From Antrihabitans spumae (GTDB lineage Bacteria > Actinomycetota > Actinomycetes > Mycobacteriales > Mycobacteriaceae), in the NCBI RefSeq assembly GCF_043944905.1, contig NZ_JBIMSN010000008.1, forward strand, positions 62,001 to 126,000: a DNA stretch of 64,000 bases. Reading direction: 5' to 3'. A program made the position numbers and the translations under genes. The notes below the pieces were generated by a model. The model did no database searches. It was not told the origin of the DNA and saw nothing but the letters and a program-made list of their open reading frames with translations. This document shows positions 7,143 through 15,682 of the stretch, piece by piece. The number at the start of each line of letters is the position of its first letter. The stretch's first letter is position 1.

Positions 7143-8374
7143 GTGACGGCAAGATCAGCCGCCCGACCGGTGGAGCGTTCGAGAAGCCACTCCCGGCGGG
7201 AGTCGGTCCCGCGACCATCGGCGTCCGTGGCGGACTGATGCGTTCGGGTTTCGAAGAGAACGCCGAGGCCCTGTATCTGACGTCCGGCTTCGTCTACGAG
7301 AGCGCTGGAGCTGCCGAAGCCGCGTTCACCGGCGAAGTCGATCATTTCGTCTACTCGCGCTACGGCAACCCGACGGTTGCGATGTTCGAAGAACGTATGC
7401 GGCTCATCGACGGTGCAGAGGCATGTTTCGCCACCGCGAGTGGCATGGCTGCCGTGTTCACCGCACTCGGTGCACTGCTCGGCGCAGGCGATCGTCTGGT
7501 CGCAGCGCGCAGTCTGTTCGGCTCGTGTTTCGTCGTCTGCAACGAAATCCTGCCGCGCTGGGGTGTCGAGACCGTCTTCGTCGACGGTGACGACCTCGAC
7601 CAGTGGGAGCAGGCACTGTCGGTACCGACGGCGGCTGTGTTCTTCGAAACGCCGTCCAACCCGATGCAGTCACTCGTCGACGTTCCGCGGGTCGTCGAGC
7701 TCGCGCATGCAGCGGGCGCAAAAGTTGTGCTGGACAACGTTTTTGCGACGCCGCTGCTGCAGCGCAGCTTCGAACTCGGCGCCGACGTCGTTGTGTACTC
7801 GGGCACCAAGCACATCGACGGTCAGGGCAGAGTGCTCGGCGGCGCGATCCTCGGTTCGCAGGACTACATCGACGGACCCGTCAAAACCCTTATGCGGCAT
7901 ACCGGTCCGGCGCTGAGCCCCTTCAACGCTTGGACCCTGCTCAAGGGACTGGAGACGATGCCGCTGCGCGTTCGGCACTCCACCGAATCCGCGCTGACCA
8001 TCGCGAAGTTCCTCGAAGGCCACAACGCGATCCGTTGGGTGAAATATCCGTACCTGGAATCGCATCCACAATATGCGCTTGCCCGGACCCAGATGAGCGG
8101 CGGCGGAACGGTCGTCACGTTCGAACTCGACGCACCCGACGGTATGGGCAAGAAGCGTGCATTCGAAGTGCTCGACGCCCTTCGCATCGTCGACATCTCC
8201 AACAACCTCGGCGACGCGAAATCGCTGATCACACATCCGGCGACGACGACGCACCGAGCAATGGGACCCGAAGGCCGCGCGGCGATCGGCATCACCGATT
8301 CGGTGGTCCGGATCTCGGTCGGCCTCGAAGACATCGAAGACCTGCTCGGCGATCTCGATCAAGCCCTGAGCTAA
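7139..8374 (+). CDS. metZ: O-succinylhomoserine sulfhydrylase
   Basis: The 411-residue PLP enzyme belongs to the Cys/Met metabolism family. It carries YSRYGNPTV near residue 70, FETPSNP near residue 170, and the PLP lysine motif VYSGTKHIDGQGR near residue 215. The motif set and length fit MetZ, which makes homocysteine from O-succinylhomoserine and sulfide, rather than cystathionine gamma-synthase. The ATG overlaps the stop codon of the rhodanese gene by four bases, so the two are translated together under the SAM-IV riboswitch. The 3' end meets the convergent transglutaminase gene at a stem-loop. Confidence 0.92.
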   Translation: MSDGKISRPTGGAFEKPLPAGVGPATIGVRGGLMRSGFEENAEALYLTSGFVYESAGAAEAAFTGEVDHFVYSRYGNPTVAMFEERMRLIDGAEACFATASGMAAVFTALGALLGAGDRLVAARSLFGSCFVVCNEILPRWGVETVFVDGDDLDQWEQALSVPTAAVFFETPSNPMQSLVDVPRVVELAHAAGAKVVLDNVFATPLLQRSFELGADVVVYSGTKHIDGQGRVLGGAILGSQDYIDGPVKTLMRHTGPALSPFNAWTLLKGLETMPLRVRHSTESALTIAKFLEGHNAIRWVKYPYLESHPQYALARTQMSGGGTVVTFELDAPDGMGKKRAFEVLDALRIVDISNNLGDAKSLITHPATTTHRAMGPEGRAAIGITDSVVRISVGLEDIEDLLGDLDQALS

Positions 8375-8377
8375 CAC

Positions 8378-8398
8378 GGCTAGCTGGCCTAGCTAGCC
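8378..8398. terminator. Bidirectional terminator-like stem-loop between convergent genes
   Basis: GGCTAGCT, a five-base loop and AGCTAGCC form a perfect eight-pair stem. It begins three bases after the metZ stop and contains the TAG stop of the converging transglutaminase gene. There is no U-tract, which is common for actinobacterial terminators. Confidence 0.65.
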
Positions 8399-9196
8399 GA
8401 GGGACACCAACTCGGTGATGTCGTCGATCGGCAGCATCCCCTCGACGACGACCGTGACCCAGACGTGGTTGAGCCAGATGTCGCCGCTGTGGTTGTCGAG
8501 AAACGCCGTATCGGCCGAATCGCGGCCCGTAGCAATGCGTACCAGCGTCGACCGTGGTGCCAGACCGGTCGCATCGACGACGCGCCACACGCCGTCGACG
8601 TACGCCTCCGCGACCGCATGGAAGTCCATGGGGACACAGCCGGGCGCGTACACCGCGACCACCCTGGCAGGCACATTCATCGCACGAAGAAACGCAACGA
8701 CCAGATGTGCGTAGTCGCGGCACACCCCGGCGCCGGACAGCAGAGTGTCTGCCGCGCCGTCGATCGGATCGCTGCTGCCGGGCACGTAGAACATCCGGGA
8801 TCGCACCCACCCCGATATCTGCGCGAGCAGTGTTTCGGAGTCGCGGTACTGGCCGAATTCCTTTGCGGCGAAACCGAAGAACTTGTCGGCCTCGGCGTAG
8901 CGGCTCGGCCGTAGATAGACCGAGAGGTCGTAGTCGGTCGCCTCGTCGGGTTCGGCGCGACCGGTGACGCTCGCGTGATAGCTCGCAACGAGATTGCCTT
9001 CGCCGACCTCGAATTTGTGAATCCTGGTGCCGTGCAAGCCGATTATCTCCGCAGCCTCCACCGGGTTGCCGTCGTGAGTGAACGACAACGACTCGGTCAC
9101 CTCGATGCCTGGCAGCTTCGCAACGGCAATTTGGAATTCGAGGGTTGTCGCAGCTCTGATATCGACATCGAGATGGGCAGATACGTCGCGCTTCAC
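8393..9196 (-). CDS. Transglutaminase-like cysteine protease superfamily protein
   Basis: The 267-residue protein has the transglutaminase-core triad in order: Cys in GAGVCRDYAH at about residue 178, His in MDFHAVAEAY at about 213, and Asp in WRVVDATG at about 227. The N-terminal half has the beta-sandwich-like region (bacterial transglutaminase-like N) usual for these cytoplasmic proteins. Such proteins are often predicted peptidases or transglutaminases with unknown substrates. The GTG start lies directly after GAGGA, which is unusually close for a ribosome site, so the true initiation signal is unclear. The gene stands alone. Confidence 0.8.
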   Translation of the reverse strand: MKRDVSAHLDVDIRAATTLEFQIAVAKLPGIEVTESLSFTHDGNPVEAAEIIGLHGTRIHKFEVGEGNLVASYHASVTGRAEPDEATDYDLSVYLRPSRYAEADKFFGFAAKEFGQYRDSETLLAQISGWVRSRMFYVPGSSDPIDGAADTLLSGAGVCRDYAHLVVAFLRAMNVPARVVAVYAPGCVPMDFHAVAEAYVDGVWRVVDATGLAPRSTLVRIATGRDSADTAFLDNHSGDIWLNHVWVTVVVEGMLPIDDITELVSLG

Positions 9197-9243
9197 TCCT
9201 CGATCGTGCCAGTAGCGGTCGGGGCTCCCCGCGCTGGGTGCGA

Positions 9244-10062
9244 TCAGCTTTCGAACGGATTTCGCGTTCGTCCGATGAGGTCGGCGACCGAGTCGAGAAC
9301 GAGCGTCGGACGATAGGGAAACGACTCGACACTCTGCCGGGTCGAGATTCCGGTGAGCACGAGAATCGTCCGCAGTCCCGCCTCCAGCCCGGAGACGACG
9401 TCGGTGTCCATCCGGTCGCCGATCATCAACGTGTGCTCGGAATGTGCGCCGATCGCGCGCAGCGCCGAGCGCATCATCAGCGGGTTCGGTTTGCCGACGT
9501 AGTACGGTTCGCGGCCGGTGGCCCGCGTGATGAGGGCAGCGACCGATCCCGTTGCGGGCAGTGAACCTTCACGAGACGGACCCGTTGCGTCCGGATTGGT
9601 CGCGATGAACCGCGCGCCGTTCTCGACGAGGCGAATCGCCTTGGTGATGGCCTCGAAGGAGTAGGTGCGCGTTTCGCCGAGGACGACGTAGTCGGGGTCG
9701 GTATCGGTGAGGACGTAGCCGATGTCGTGCAGTGCCGTGGTCAAACCGGATTCGCCGACGACGTACGCGCTGCCGCCGGGGCGCTGATTCTTCAGGAAGG
9801 TCGCCGTCGCAAGAGCAGAGGTCCAGATCGACCGCTCGGGGATGTCGAGACCTGTCCGCACCAGCCGCGCATGCAGGTCACGCGGGGTGCGAATCGAGTT
9901 GTTGGTCAACACCATGAACGGTGTCTGGTTCTGCCGTAGCTCGGCCAGAAACTCGTCCGCGCCGGGGACGAGGTGTTCCTCGTGGACGAGAACTCCGTCC
10001 ATGTCCATCAGATACGACAGTTGTGTGTCGGGGTCGAGTTCGGTCGCTGTTCGCGTCACCAC
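9244..10062 (-). CDS. HAD-IIA family phosphatase (NagD-like)
   Basis: The 272-residue product has the haloacid dehalogenase motif I in YLMDMDGVLV near residue 20, with both catalytic aspartates. Motif II is seen in MVLTNNS, and the C-terminal motif in MIGDRMDTDV carries the metal-binding acidic residues. The spacing fits a C2B cap as in NagD and 4-nitrophenylphosphatase-like enzymes, which dephosphorylate nucleotides or sugar phosphates. GTG codons at 10062 and 10059 both fit as start, one and four bases after the stop of the upstream TVP38 gene, so the two genes are probably coupled. The substrate is unknown. Confidence 0.85.
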   Translation of the reverse strand: MVTRTATELDPDTQLSYLMDMDGVLVHEEHLVPGADEFLAELRQNQTPFMVLTNNSIRTPRDLHARLVRTGLDIPERSIWTSALATATFLKNQRPGGSAYVVGESGLTTALHDIGYVLTDTDPDYVVLGETRTYSFEAITKAIRLVENGARFIATNPDATGPSREGSLPATGSVAALITRATGREPYYVGKPNPLMMRSALRAIGAHSEHTLMIGDRMDTDVVSGLEAGLRTILVLTGISTRQSVESFPYRPTLVLDSVADLIGRTRNPFES

Positions 10063-10063
10063 C

Positions 10064-10753
10064 TCATTGTGCTGCCTTACCACGCCACCGTCGATAACCG
10101 CGCCGCGCGGCGTACGCGCCGACAATGGCCATTGCGCACCACACCGCGATTGCCGAGTAGGCAAGCGGTGAGGACAGATCGCCGACCGAAGCGCCAAGCG
10201 CGGTGTAGACGAACGCCCGCGGTGCCGACCCGATGAAAGCCCCGATTGCCATCTGCCACAACGGAAGTCCGAAGGCGCCGAAGGCGTAGGCGGACAGCGC
10301 GTCGGGTGCGCCGGGAACGAAGCGTTGACCGACGACAGCCCACAGGCCCCACCGTTCGATCTGCGCGTCGACGCGATCGGACCGCTCGGGGCCGAGCAGG
10401 GCGCGGGTGCTGTTACGGCCCGCCCGGCGACCGAGGAAGGCACTTGTCAGGGCGGTGCCGACAGTGGCGCCGAGGGTCACGAAGGTGCCGAGCACCGTTC
10501 CGAACAGCAGTCCGCTGCCTGCGGCGAGGATCGGCCCTGGTACGAGTGCTGCGCCGAGAGCGGCCGCCAGCACGACGTAGGTCAATGGCGCTGCCGGGCC
10601 GGTCGCCGCAACCGTTGCCCTGAGGTCCTCGACATCGACGACGCGCGTCACAGCAACGAGAACGAACAGGCCGAGCAGGAAAGTGGCGAAAAGGACGAGC
10701 CGCACGACGTGTCGCCTGCGGGTTGCCCGCGGGTTGTCGTCGATGTCGGTCAT
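10064..10753 (-). CDS. TVP38/TMEM64 (VTT domain) membrane protein
   Basis: The 229-residue polytopic protein has the VTT-domain pattern: VPGPILAAGSGLLFG, then GRRAGRN, and the second re-entrant-like segment RFVPGAPDALSAYAFGAFG. DedA/TVP38 proteins are linked to membrane lipid scrambling and envelope homeostasis. The ATG of MTDIDDN was taken as start; an upstream in-frame codon adds seven residues. It sits directly before the NagD-like phosphatase gene and probably forms an operon with it. Confidence 0.82.
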   Translation of the reverse strand: MTDIDDNPRATRRRHVVRLVLFATFLLGLFVLVAVTRVVDVEDLRATVAATGPAAPLTYVVLAAALGAALVPGPILAAGSGLLFGTVLGTFVTLGATVGTALTSAFLGRRAGRNSTRALLGPERSDRVDAQIERWGLWAVVGQRFVPGAPDALSAYAFGAFGLPLWQMAIGAFIGSAPRAFVYTALGASVGDLSSPLAYSAIAVWCAMAIVGAYAARRGYRRWRGKAAQ

Positions 10754-10798
10754 GGCAAGGCAATCTTGCCGCACCGGGGTTGTCGAGTCGTGTCGGGT

Positions 10799-11083
10799 TC
10801 AGCTCGAACCGGTGTAGAAGAGCTGGTTCGTCCACTCGCGCAACGACATGCTGACCTCGGGTCGATCGGTGTCGCCGTTACGATCGTCGCCCGAAACGTC
10901 GTCGGGGAGTCGATGTGCGCGGTGGCGGGCGGGTCCATCGCCGACGAGGGTGCCTGCGCCCGGGAGATCCGCGGCCGCTCGGTGCCTCGCGGCCCGTATC
11001 GCTGCCTCTTGGCTCTGCGCCCGATGGCGAGGTTCCTTGGTCGACTGTCCGGTCGAGCGGGAGAGATGTCTGGGCTGTGGCAT
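10799..11083 (-). CDS. Hypothetical small basic protein
   Basis: This 94-residue frame is rich in Arg, Gln and Ala, with a hydrophilic, probably disordered body and a more ordered C-terminus (SLREWTNQLFYTGSS). An AAAGGGG ribosome site lies seven bases upstream of the ATG. I do not recognise a family. The aromatic C-terminal tail looks less random than a chance frame would. The overlapping alternative frames are poorer in this respect. It lies between the TVP38 gene and the divergent fgd1. Confidence 0.45.
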   Translation of the reverse strand: MPQPRHLSRSTGQSTKEPRHRAQSQEAAIRAARHRAAADLPGAGTLVGDGPARHRAHRLPDDVSGDDRNGDTDRPEVSMSLREWTNQLFYTGSS

Positions 11084-11363
11084 TGGACCGCCCCTTTCAT
11101 GGCACCGCTGCCGCGCAGTCGGCGTTGACCCGAGCACCTAACGTTGCTCGTACCGCACCCGTGCCGCGAACAAGTCCTTTACCTCACACCTAGGTGCGTA
11201 GTACAGCCTCGAAAGGTCTCGGAAATATAACAGACCGGCCGTTCGCTATGCGAGAGCAAACGCCGAAAAACTTGGGCAATTCCTACTGCTCACGACGTTG
11301 CACCGCCCGGATGCGCGTCGGGGACTCTCGCTAGGCTCGGGTCAGCCGACAAAGGAGTAGTGC

Positions 11364-12374
11364 ATGCCTGAGCTCAAGCTGGGATACAAGGCGTCCGCGG
11401 AACAATTCGGACCTCGCGAACTCGTCGAACTGGCAGTCCTCGCCGAGCAACACGGCATGGATTCCGCCACGGTCAGTGATCACTTTCAACCGTGGCGCCA
11501 CAACGGCGGCCATGCCCCTTTCTCGCTCGCGTGGATGACTGCCGTCGGCGAGCGCACCGAGCGGATCCAGCTGGGGACCTCGGTGCTCACGCCGACCTTC
11601 CGATACAACCCTGCCGTGATCGCACAGGCGTTCGCGACCATGGGCTGCCTGTATCCGGGACGGGTGATGCTCGGCGTCGGTACCGGCGAAGCGCTCAACG
11701 AGATCGCAACCGGATACGCAGGTGAGTGGCCCGAGTTCAAGGAACGTTTCGCGCGGTTGCGCGAGGCAGTGCAGCTTATGCGCGAACTGTGGGTCGGGGA
11801 TCGCGTCGACTTCGACGGCGAATATTACAAAACGAAGGGCGCGTCGATCTACGACGTTCCCGACGGTGGCGTGCCGGTCTACATCGCAGCGGGCGGACCC
11901 GTCGTCGCACGGTATGCGGGACGAGCGGGCGATGGCTTCATCTGCACGTCGGGCAAGGGTATGGAGCTCTACACGGAGAAACTGATGCCCGCACTCGCCG
12001 AAGGTGCCGCAAAGGTCGACCGCTCGACCGACGTCATCGATCGCATGATCGAGATCAAGATCTCCTACGACACCGACGCCGATGCAGCACTGGAGAACAC
12101 ACGATTCTGGGCGCCGCTGTCCCTGACACCGGAGCAGAAGCACAGCATCGAAGATCCGATCGAGATGGAAGCAGCTGCCGACGCCCTGCCGATCGAGCAG
12201 GTCGCCAAGCGCTGGATCGTCGGTTCAGACCCCGACGACGTCGTCTCGAAGATCACGCCGTACCTCGATGCAGGCCTCAACCACCTGGTGTTTCATGCGC
12301 CTGGACACGATCAGAAGCGGTTCCTCGAACTGTTCGAGCGAGATCTTGCGCCGAGGTTGCGCGCGGCCGGCTAG
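11364..12374 (+). CDS. fgd1: F420-dependent glucose-6-phosphate dehydrogenase
   Basis: The 336-residue product aligns throughout with mycobacterial FGD1, including SATVSDHFQPWRH, GTGEALNEIATGY and GLNHLVFHAPGHDQ. These hold the active-site Asp39, His40, Trp44 and Glu109 known from the M. tuberculosis structure. The enzyme oxidises glucose-6-phosphate to 6-phosphogluconolactone and reduces coenzyme F420, supplying F420H2 for redox and detoxification. The ATG has an AAAGGAG site upstream. Its stop codon shares a CTAG tetramer with the stop of the convergent diguanylate cyclase gene. In M. tuberculosis fgd1 directly precedes pta; here the cyclase gene lies between them. Confidence 0.96.
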   Translation: MPELKLGYKASAEQFGPRELVELAVLAEQHGMDSATVSDHFQPWRHNGGHAPFSLAWMTAVGERTERIQLGTSVLTPTFRYNPAVIAQAFATMGCLYPGRVMLGVGTGEALNEIATGYAGEWPEFKERFARLREAVQLMRELWVGDRVDFDGEYYKTKGASIYDVPDGGVPVYIAAGGPVVARYAGRAGDGFICTSGKGMELYTEKLMPALAEGAAKVDRSTDVIDRMIEIKISYDTDADAALENTRFWAPLSLTPEQKHSIEDPIEMEAAADALPIEQVAKRWIVGSDPDDVVSKITPYLDAGLNHLVFHAPGHDQKRFLELFERDLAPRLRAAG

Positions 12375-13564
12375 CTTTCGAGCGCGTCGTCGTCGGAGCT
12401 ATCCCGGATATCGGCGATATCGCGGGAAACGCGGTCGCGGCCGGCTCGTTTCGCCTCGTACATCGCCGTGTCCGCTCGGTCGAGTAGCTGCTCGAGCGCG
12501 TCTACGGCATCGGCCGCCGAACCTGCGAACAAGTCCCGCTTCGCGATCGCGAAGCCGACGCTCGCAGTGACAGGTGCGCGGTCGGCCTTGGCGCTGATCG
12601 CGACGCGAATTCGCTCGGCAAGCTCGTCGGCGTGCGTGAGGGGCAGCACGTCGAGCACGACGAATTCTTCGCCGCCGAGCCGGGCCAGCACCGCGTCGCT
12701 GCGGACCACCGACCTGATCCGGCGTGCGCTTCGTAGCAGTACCTCGTCGCCGACGGAATGCCCGAGTGTGTCGTTGATCGTCTTGAAGCGATCGAGGTCG
12801 ATCGAGATCAGCACAACCGTGTCGCCGGCAACACGTTGTCCTCGTGCGAGTTGTATCGATTGGGTCTGCAGTCCGCGTCGATTGAGCAGCCCCGTCAGTG
12901 GGTCGACAAGCGAGTCGACAGCGTCGGAACGGATGAGCGTGTAGCTGATCTGCAGGATCGGCGGCAGGACGACGACAGCGGCGATCGTCACGAAGGCTTT
13001 TCCGATGGCTGTCGCAGGATCGCCGTCCGGTCCCGTCGCGACGGGAATCGCAAGTGCGACGACTGTGAGCAACGACCACGCGAGCTGGGCACACAGCGGC
13101 CGAGGGCCGTGGAAGAACGTGACGTACGCACCGATCAGAACGAACGTCGTCGTGCCTGCGAGCCCGGACAGGGCGTTGCCGTGCAGCAGGCAACACACAG
13201 TTATCGCGATGTCGGCCCAGATCACGAACAGGGCGGAGCCGAATGCCGTCGGCCATGGTCCACGTAACCAGCGCACACTCCAAGCGGCGGCGGTCACCAT
13301 CGCGACGACGAGCAGTGCCCGCCCTGCGATGTGGTCGGGCGCGTCGTGGGTGAGCAGGCCCAGCGCGGGGACCACCGCGAGTAGTGCAGCTATGAGTGCG
13401 ATCAACAGCCGAACCGGGTCGGTCAACGACCTACTTGCCAGAAACTCACGCAGCCATTGGAAATCGACGGGCGACACCCACCACTCACGCACGACCTCAC
13501 CGACGTTCATCAGCGCCGACTGTTCGGTCGGGTCGGGAAGTCGGTCAGGGGACATAGCAGCCAT
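12371..13564 (-). CDS. Membrane-bound diguanylate cyclase (GGDEF)
   Basis: The 397-residue protein has six to seven predicted transmembrane helices (about residues 45-230), then a GGDEF domain with DPLTGLLNRRGL, SIDLDRFKTINDTLGHSVGDEVL and the intact signature RLGGEEFVV. It should make c-di-GMP from GTP. No RxxD inhibitory site is seen at the usual distance. ATG codons at 13564 and 13555 are both possible starts. A -10-like CATAGT lies nine bases upstream of the first, overlapping the divergent pta promoter. The gene appears inserted between fgd1 and pta relative to M. tuberculosis. Confidence 0.88.
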   Translation of the reverse strand: MAAMSPDRLPDPTEQSALMNVGEVVREWWVSPVDFQWLREFLASRSLTDPVRLLIALIAALLAVVPALGLLTHDAPDHIAGRALLVVAMVTAAAWSVRWLRGPWPTAFGSALFVIWADIAITVCCLLHGNALSGLAGTTTFVLIGAYVTFFHGPRPLCAQLAWSLLTVVALAIPVATGPDGDPATAIGKAFVTIAAVVVLPPILQISYTLIRSDAVDSLVDPLTGLLNRRGLQTQSIQLARGQRVAGDTVVLISIDLDRFKTINDTLGHSVGDEVLLRSARRIRSVVRSDAVLARLGGEEFVVLDVLPLTHADELAERIRVAISAKADRAPVTASVGFAIAKRDLFAGSAADAVDALEQLLDRADTAMYEAKRAGRDRVSRDIADIRDSSDDDALES

Positions 13565-13573
13565 TGTGGTGCA

Positions 13574-13581
13574 ACTATGCT
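13574..13581. promoter_or_regulatory. Overlapping divergent -10 boxes for pta and the diguanylate cyclase gene
   Basis: The space between the two start codons is only 24 bases. On the plus strand TATGCT lies seven bases before the pta ATG. On the minus strand the overlapping CATAGT lies nine bases before the cyclase ATG. Both transcripts would be leaderless or nearly so, and polymerase could serve only one direction at a time. This is inferred from spacing. Confidence 0.45.
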
Positions 13582-13588
13582 TCGGCGC

Positions 13589-15682
13589 ATGCCGTCCGTG
13601 GAATCTGACCTGCATCGAATCTCCAGTGTTTACGTAGCAGCACCCGAAGGTGACACCGGAAAGTCGACGGTGGCTCTCGGTTTGCTGAACATGCTGAGCG
13701 CGACAACGGCACGTGCCGGGGTGTTTCGGCCGATCGCGCGCTCGACCGACGAACCCGACTACATCCTCGAACTTCTGCTCGAGCAGAGCACCGCTGATCT
13801 GACGTACGAGCAAGCCATGGGCGTGAGCTACGAGCAGGTGCACGAAGATCCAGAAGGTGCCCTCAGCGAAATCGTCATGCGCTTCCATACCGTCGCCGCA
13901 CTGTGCGACTCGGTGGTCATCATCGGCAGCGACTACACCGACATCGTCAGTCCGAGCGAGCTCAGCTTCAACGCGCGTATCGCCGTCAACCTCGGCGCAC
14001 CGGTTCTGCTCACCGTGCGCGGGTCGGGACGGACGTCGGAGGAACTGCTGCACCTCGTCGAGGTATGCCAGGCGGAGTTGGCCTCGCAGAAGGCACATCT
14101 CGTCGCGGTGATCGCCAATCGCTGCGATCCGGAACTGCTCGATCAGGTGCCCGCTGCGCTCGAGTCGACGGGTGTGCCGTCCTGGAGCCTGCCGGAGGTC
14201 CCGCTGCTGATGGCACCGACGATGGCCGAACTGCAGACCTCGATCGACGGTGAGCTCTACAGCGGCGACACCGAGTTGCTGCAGCGGGAGGCGCTGCGGG
14301 TGATGGTCGGCGGTATGACGGCCGAACACATTCTCGAGCGTCTCACCGAAGGTGTGGTCGTCATCGCTCCGGCGGACCGCTCCGACGTCTTGCTCAGCCT
14401 CGTCAATGCCCATGATGCCGAGGGCTTTCCGTCACTCGCAGGCATCATCATGAACGGCGGCATGCTGCCGCATCCGTCCATCGCGAAGCTTGTCGCAGGT
14501 TTGAAGCCACGACTGCCGATCCTGACGACCGGACTCGGCACGTTCGACACCGCGAAGGCGGCCTTCGAAACGCGGGGACGCGTCGCCGTCGGATCGCAAC
14601 GCAAGATCGACACCGCGCTGAGCCTCATGGAGGAACGGGTCGACGCCAAAGCACTGCTCGAGCGCATCGATGTTCCCATTCCGTCGGTCGTCACGCCGCA
14701 GATGTTCGAGTATCAGTTGGTCTTCCGGGCTCGTGAGGCCAGAAAGCACATCGTGCTGCCGGAAGGTGGCGACGATCGCATTCTGCGTGCCGCAGGCCGC
14801 GTGTTGCAGCGCCAGATCGCGGACCTAACCATCCTCGGCAAGGAGAACGAAATCCGTGTTCGGGCAGCCGAACTCGGTGTCGACCTGAGCGCGGCGCGCG
14901 TGCTCGATCCGAGCAACTGCGAGTACTTCGACGATTTCGCGGAGGAGTACGCAAAGCTGCGCAAGCACAAGGGCATGACGGTCGAGCGTGCCCGCGAGGT
15001 GATCACCGACATCTCCTATTTCGGAACGATGATGGTGCACATGGGAATTGCCGACGGGATGGTTTCGGGTGCCGCGCACACGACAGCGCACACGATCAGA
15101 CCCTCGTTCGAGATCATCAAGACCGCGCCGGGTGTCGACACCGTGTCCAGCGTGTTCCTGATGTGTCTTGCCGACCGCGTGCTGGCCTACGGCGACTGCG
15201 CAATCGTGCCCGACCCGACGGCGAAACAGCTTGCCGACATTGCGATCTCGTCATCGATCACCGCCGAACAGTTCGGTATCGAACCACGTGTCGCCCTGCT
15301 GTCCTACTCGACCGGCGAATCGGGGACCGGTGCCGACGTCGACAAGGTACGCGAAGCGACGCGACTCGCCCGCGAACGCCGACCCGACCTCTTGCTCGAA
15401 GGTCCCATCCAGTACGACGCTGCCATCGAACCATCGGTCGCGAAGTCGAAGCTCCCGGACTCCGAAGTGGCGGGTCGTGCAACGGTTTTCATTTTCCCTG
15501 ACCTCAATACCGGTAACAACACCTACAAGGCGGTCCAGCGCAGTGCCGGCGCCGTGGCCGTCGGACCCGTGCTGCAGGGACTGAACAAGCCGGTCAACGA
15601 TCTGTCTCGCGGCGCGCTCGTGACCGACATCGTGAACACGGTCGCGATCACAGCCATCCAGGCTGCAGGAGTGAAGCCATGA
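13589..15682 (+). CDS. pta: Phosphate acetyltransferase, long form
   Basis: The 697-residue enzyme is the three-domain type. It has an N-terminal P-loop dethiobiotin-synthetase-like domain (YVAAPEGDTGKSTVALGLL near residue 13), a central DRTGG domain, and a C-terminal phosphotransacetylase domain with VLPEGGDDRILRA, MVSGAAHTTAHTIRP and FPDLNTGNNTYKAVQR. It converts acetyl-CoA and phosphate to acetyl phosphate and CoA. M. tuberculosis Rv0408 has 690 residues. The chosen ATG lies seven bases after TATGCT, suggesting a leaderless mRNA; an ATG four codons earlier would fall in that -10 box. It overlaps ackA by four bases. Confidence 0.95.
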   Translation: MPSVESDLHRISSVYVAAPEGDTGKSTVALGLLNMLSATTARAGVFRPIARSTDEPDYILELLLEQSTADLTYEQAMGVSYEQVHEDPEGALSEIVMRFHTVAALCDSVVIIGSDYTDIVSPSELSFNARIAVNLGAPVLLTVRGSGRTSEELLHLVEVCQAELASQKAHLVAVIANRCDPELLDQVPAALESTGVPSWSLPEVPLLMAPTMAELQTSIDGELYSGDTELLQREALRVMVGGMTAEHILERLTEGVVVIAPADRSDVLLSLVNAHDAEGFPSLAGIIMNGGMLPHPSIAKLVAGLKPRLPILTTGLGTFDTAKAAFETRGRVAVGSQRKIDTALSLMEERVDAKALLERIDVPIPSVVTPQMFEYQLVFRAREARKHIVLPEGGDDRILRAAGRVLQRQIADLTILGKENEIRVRAAELGVDLSAARVLDPSNCEYFDDFAEEYAKLRKHKGMTVERAREVITDISYFGTMMVHMGIADGMVSGAAHTTAHTIRPSFEIIKTAPGVDTVSSVFLMCLADRVLAYGDCAIVPDPTAKQLADIAISSSITAEQFGIEPRVALLSYSTGESGTGADVDKVREATRLARERRPDLLLEGPIQYDAAIEPSVAKSKLPDSEVAGRATVFIFPDLNTGNNTYKAVQRSAGAVAVGPVLQGLNKPVNDLSRGALVTDIVNTVAITAIQAAGVKP

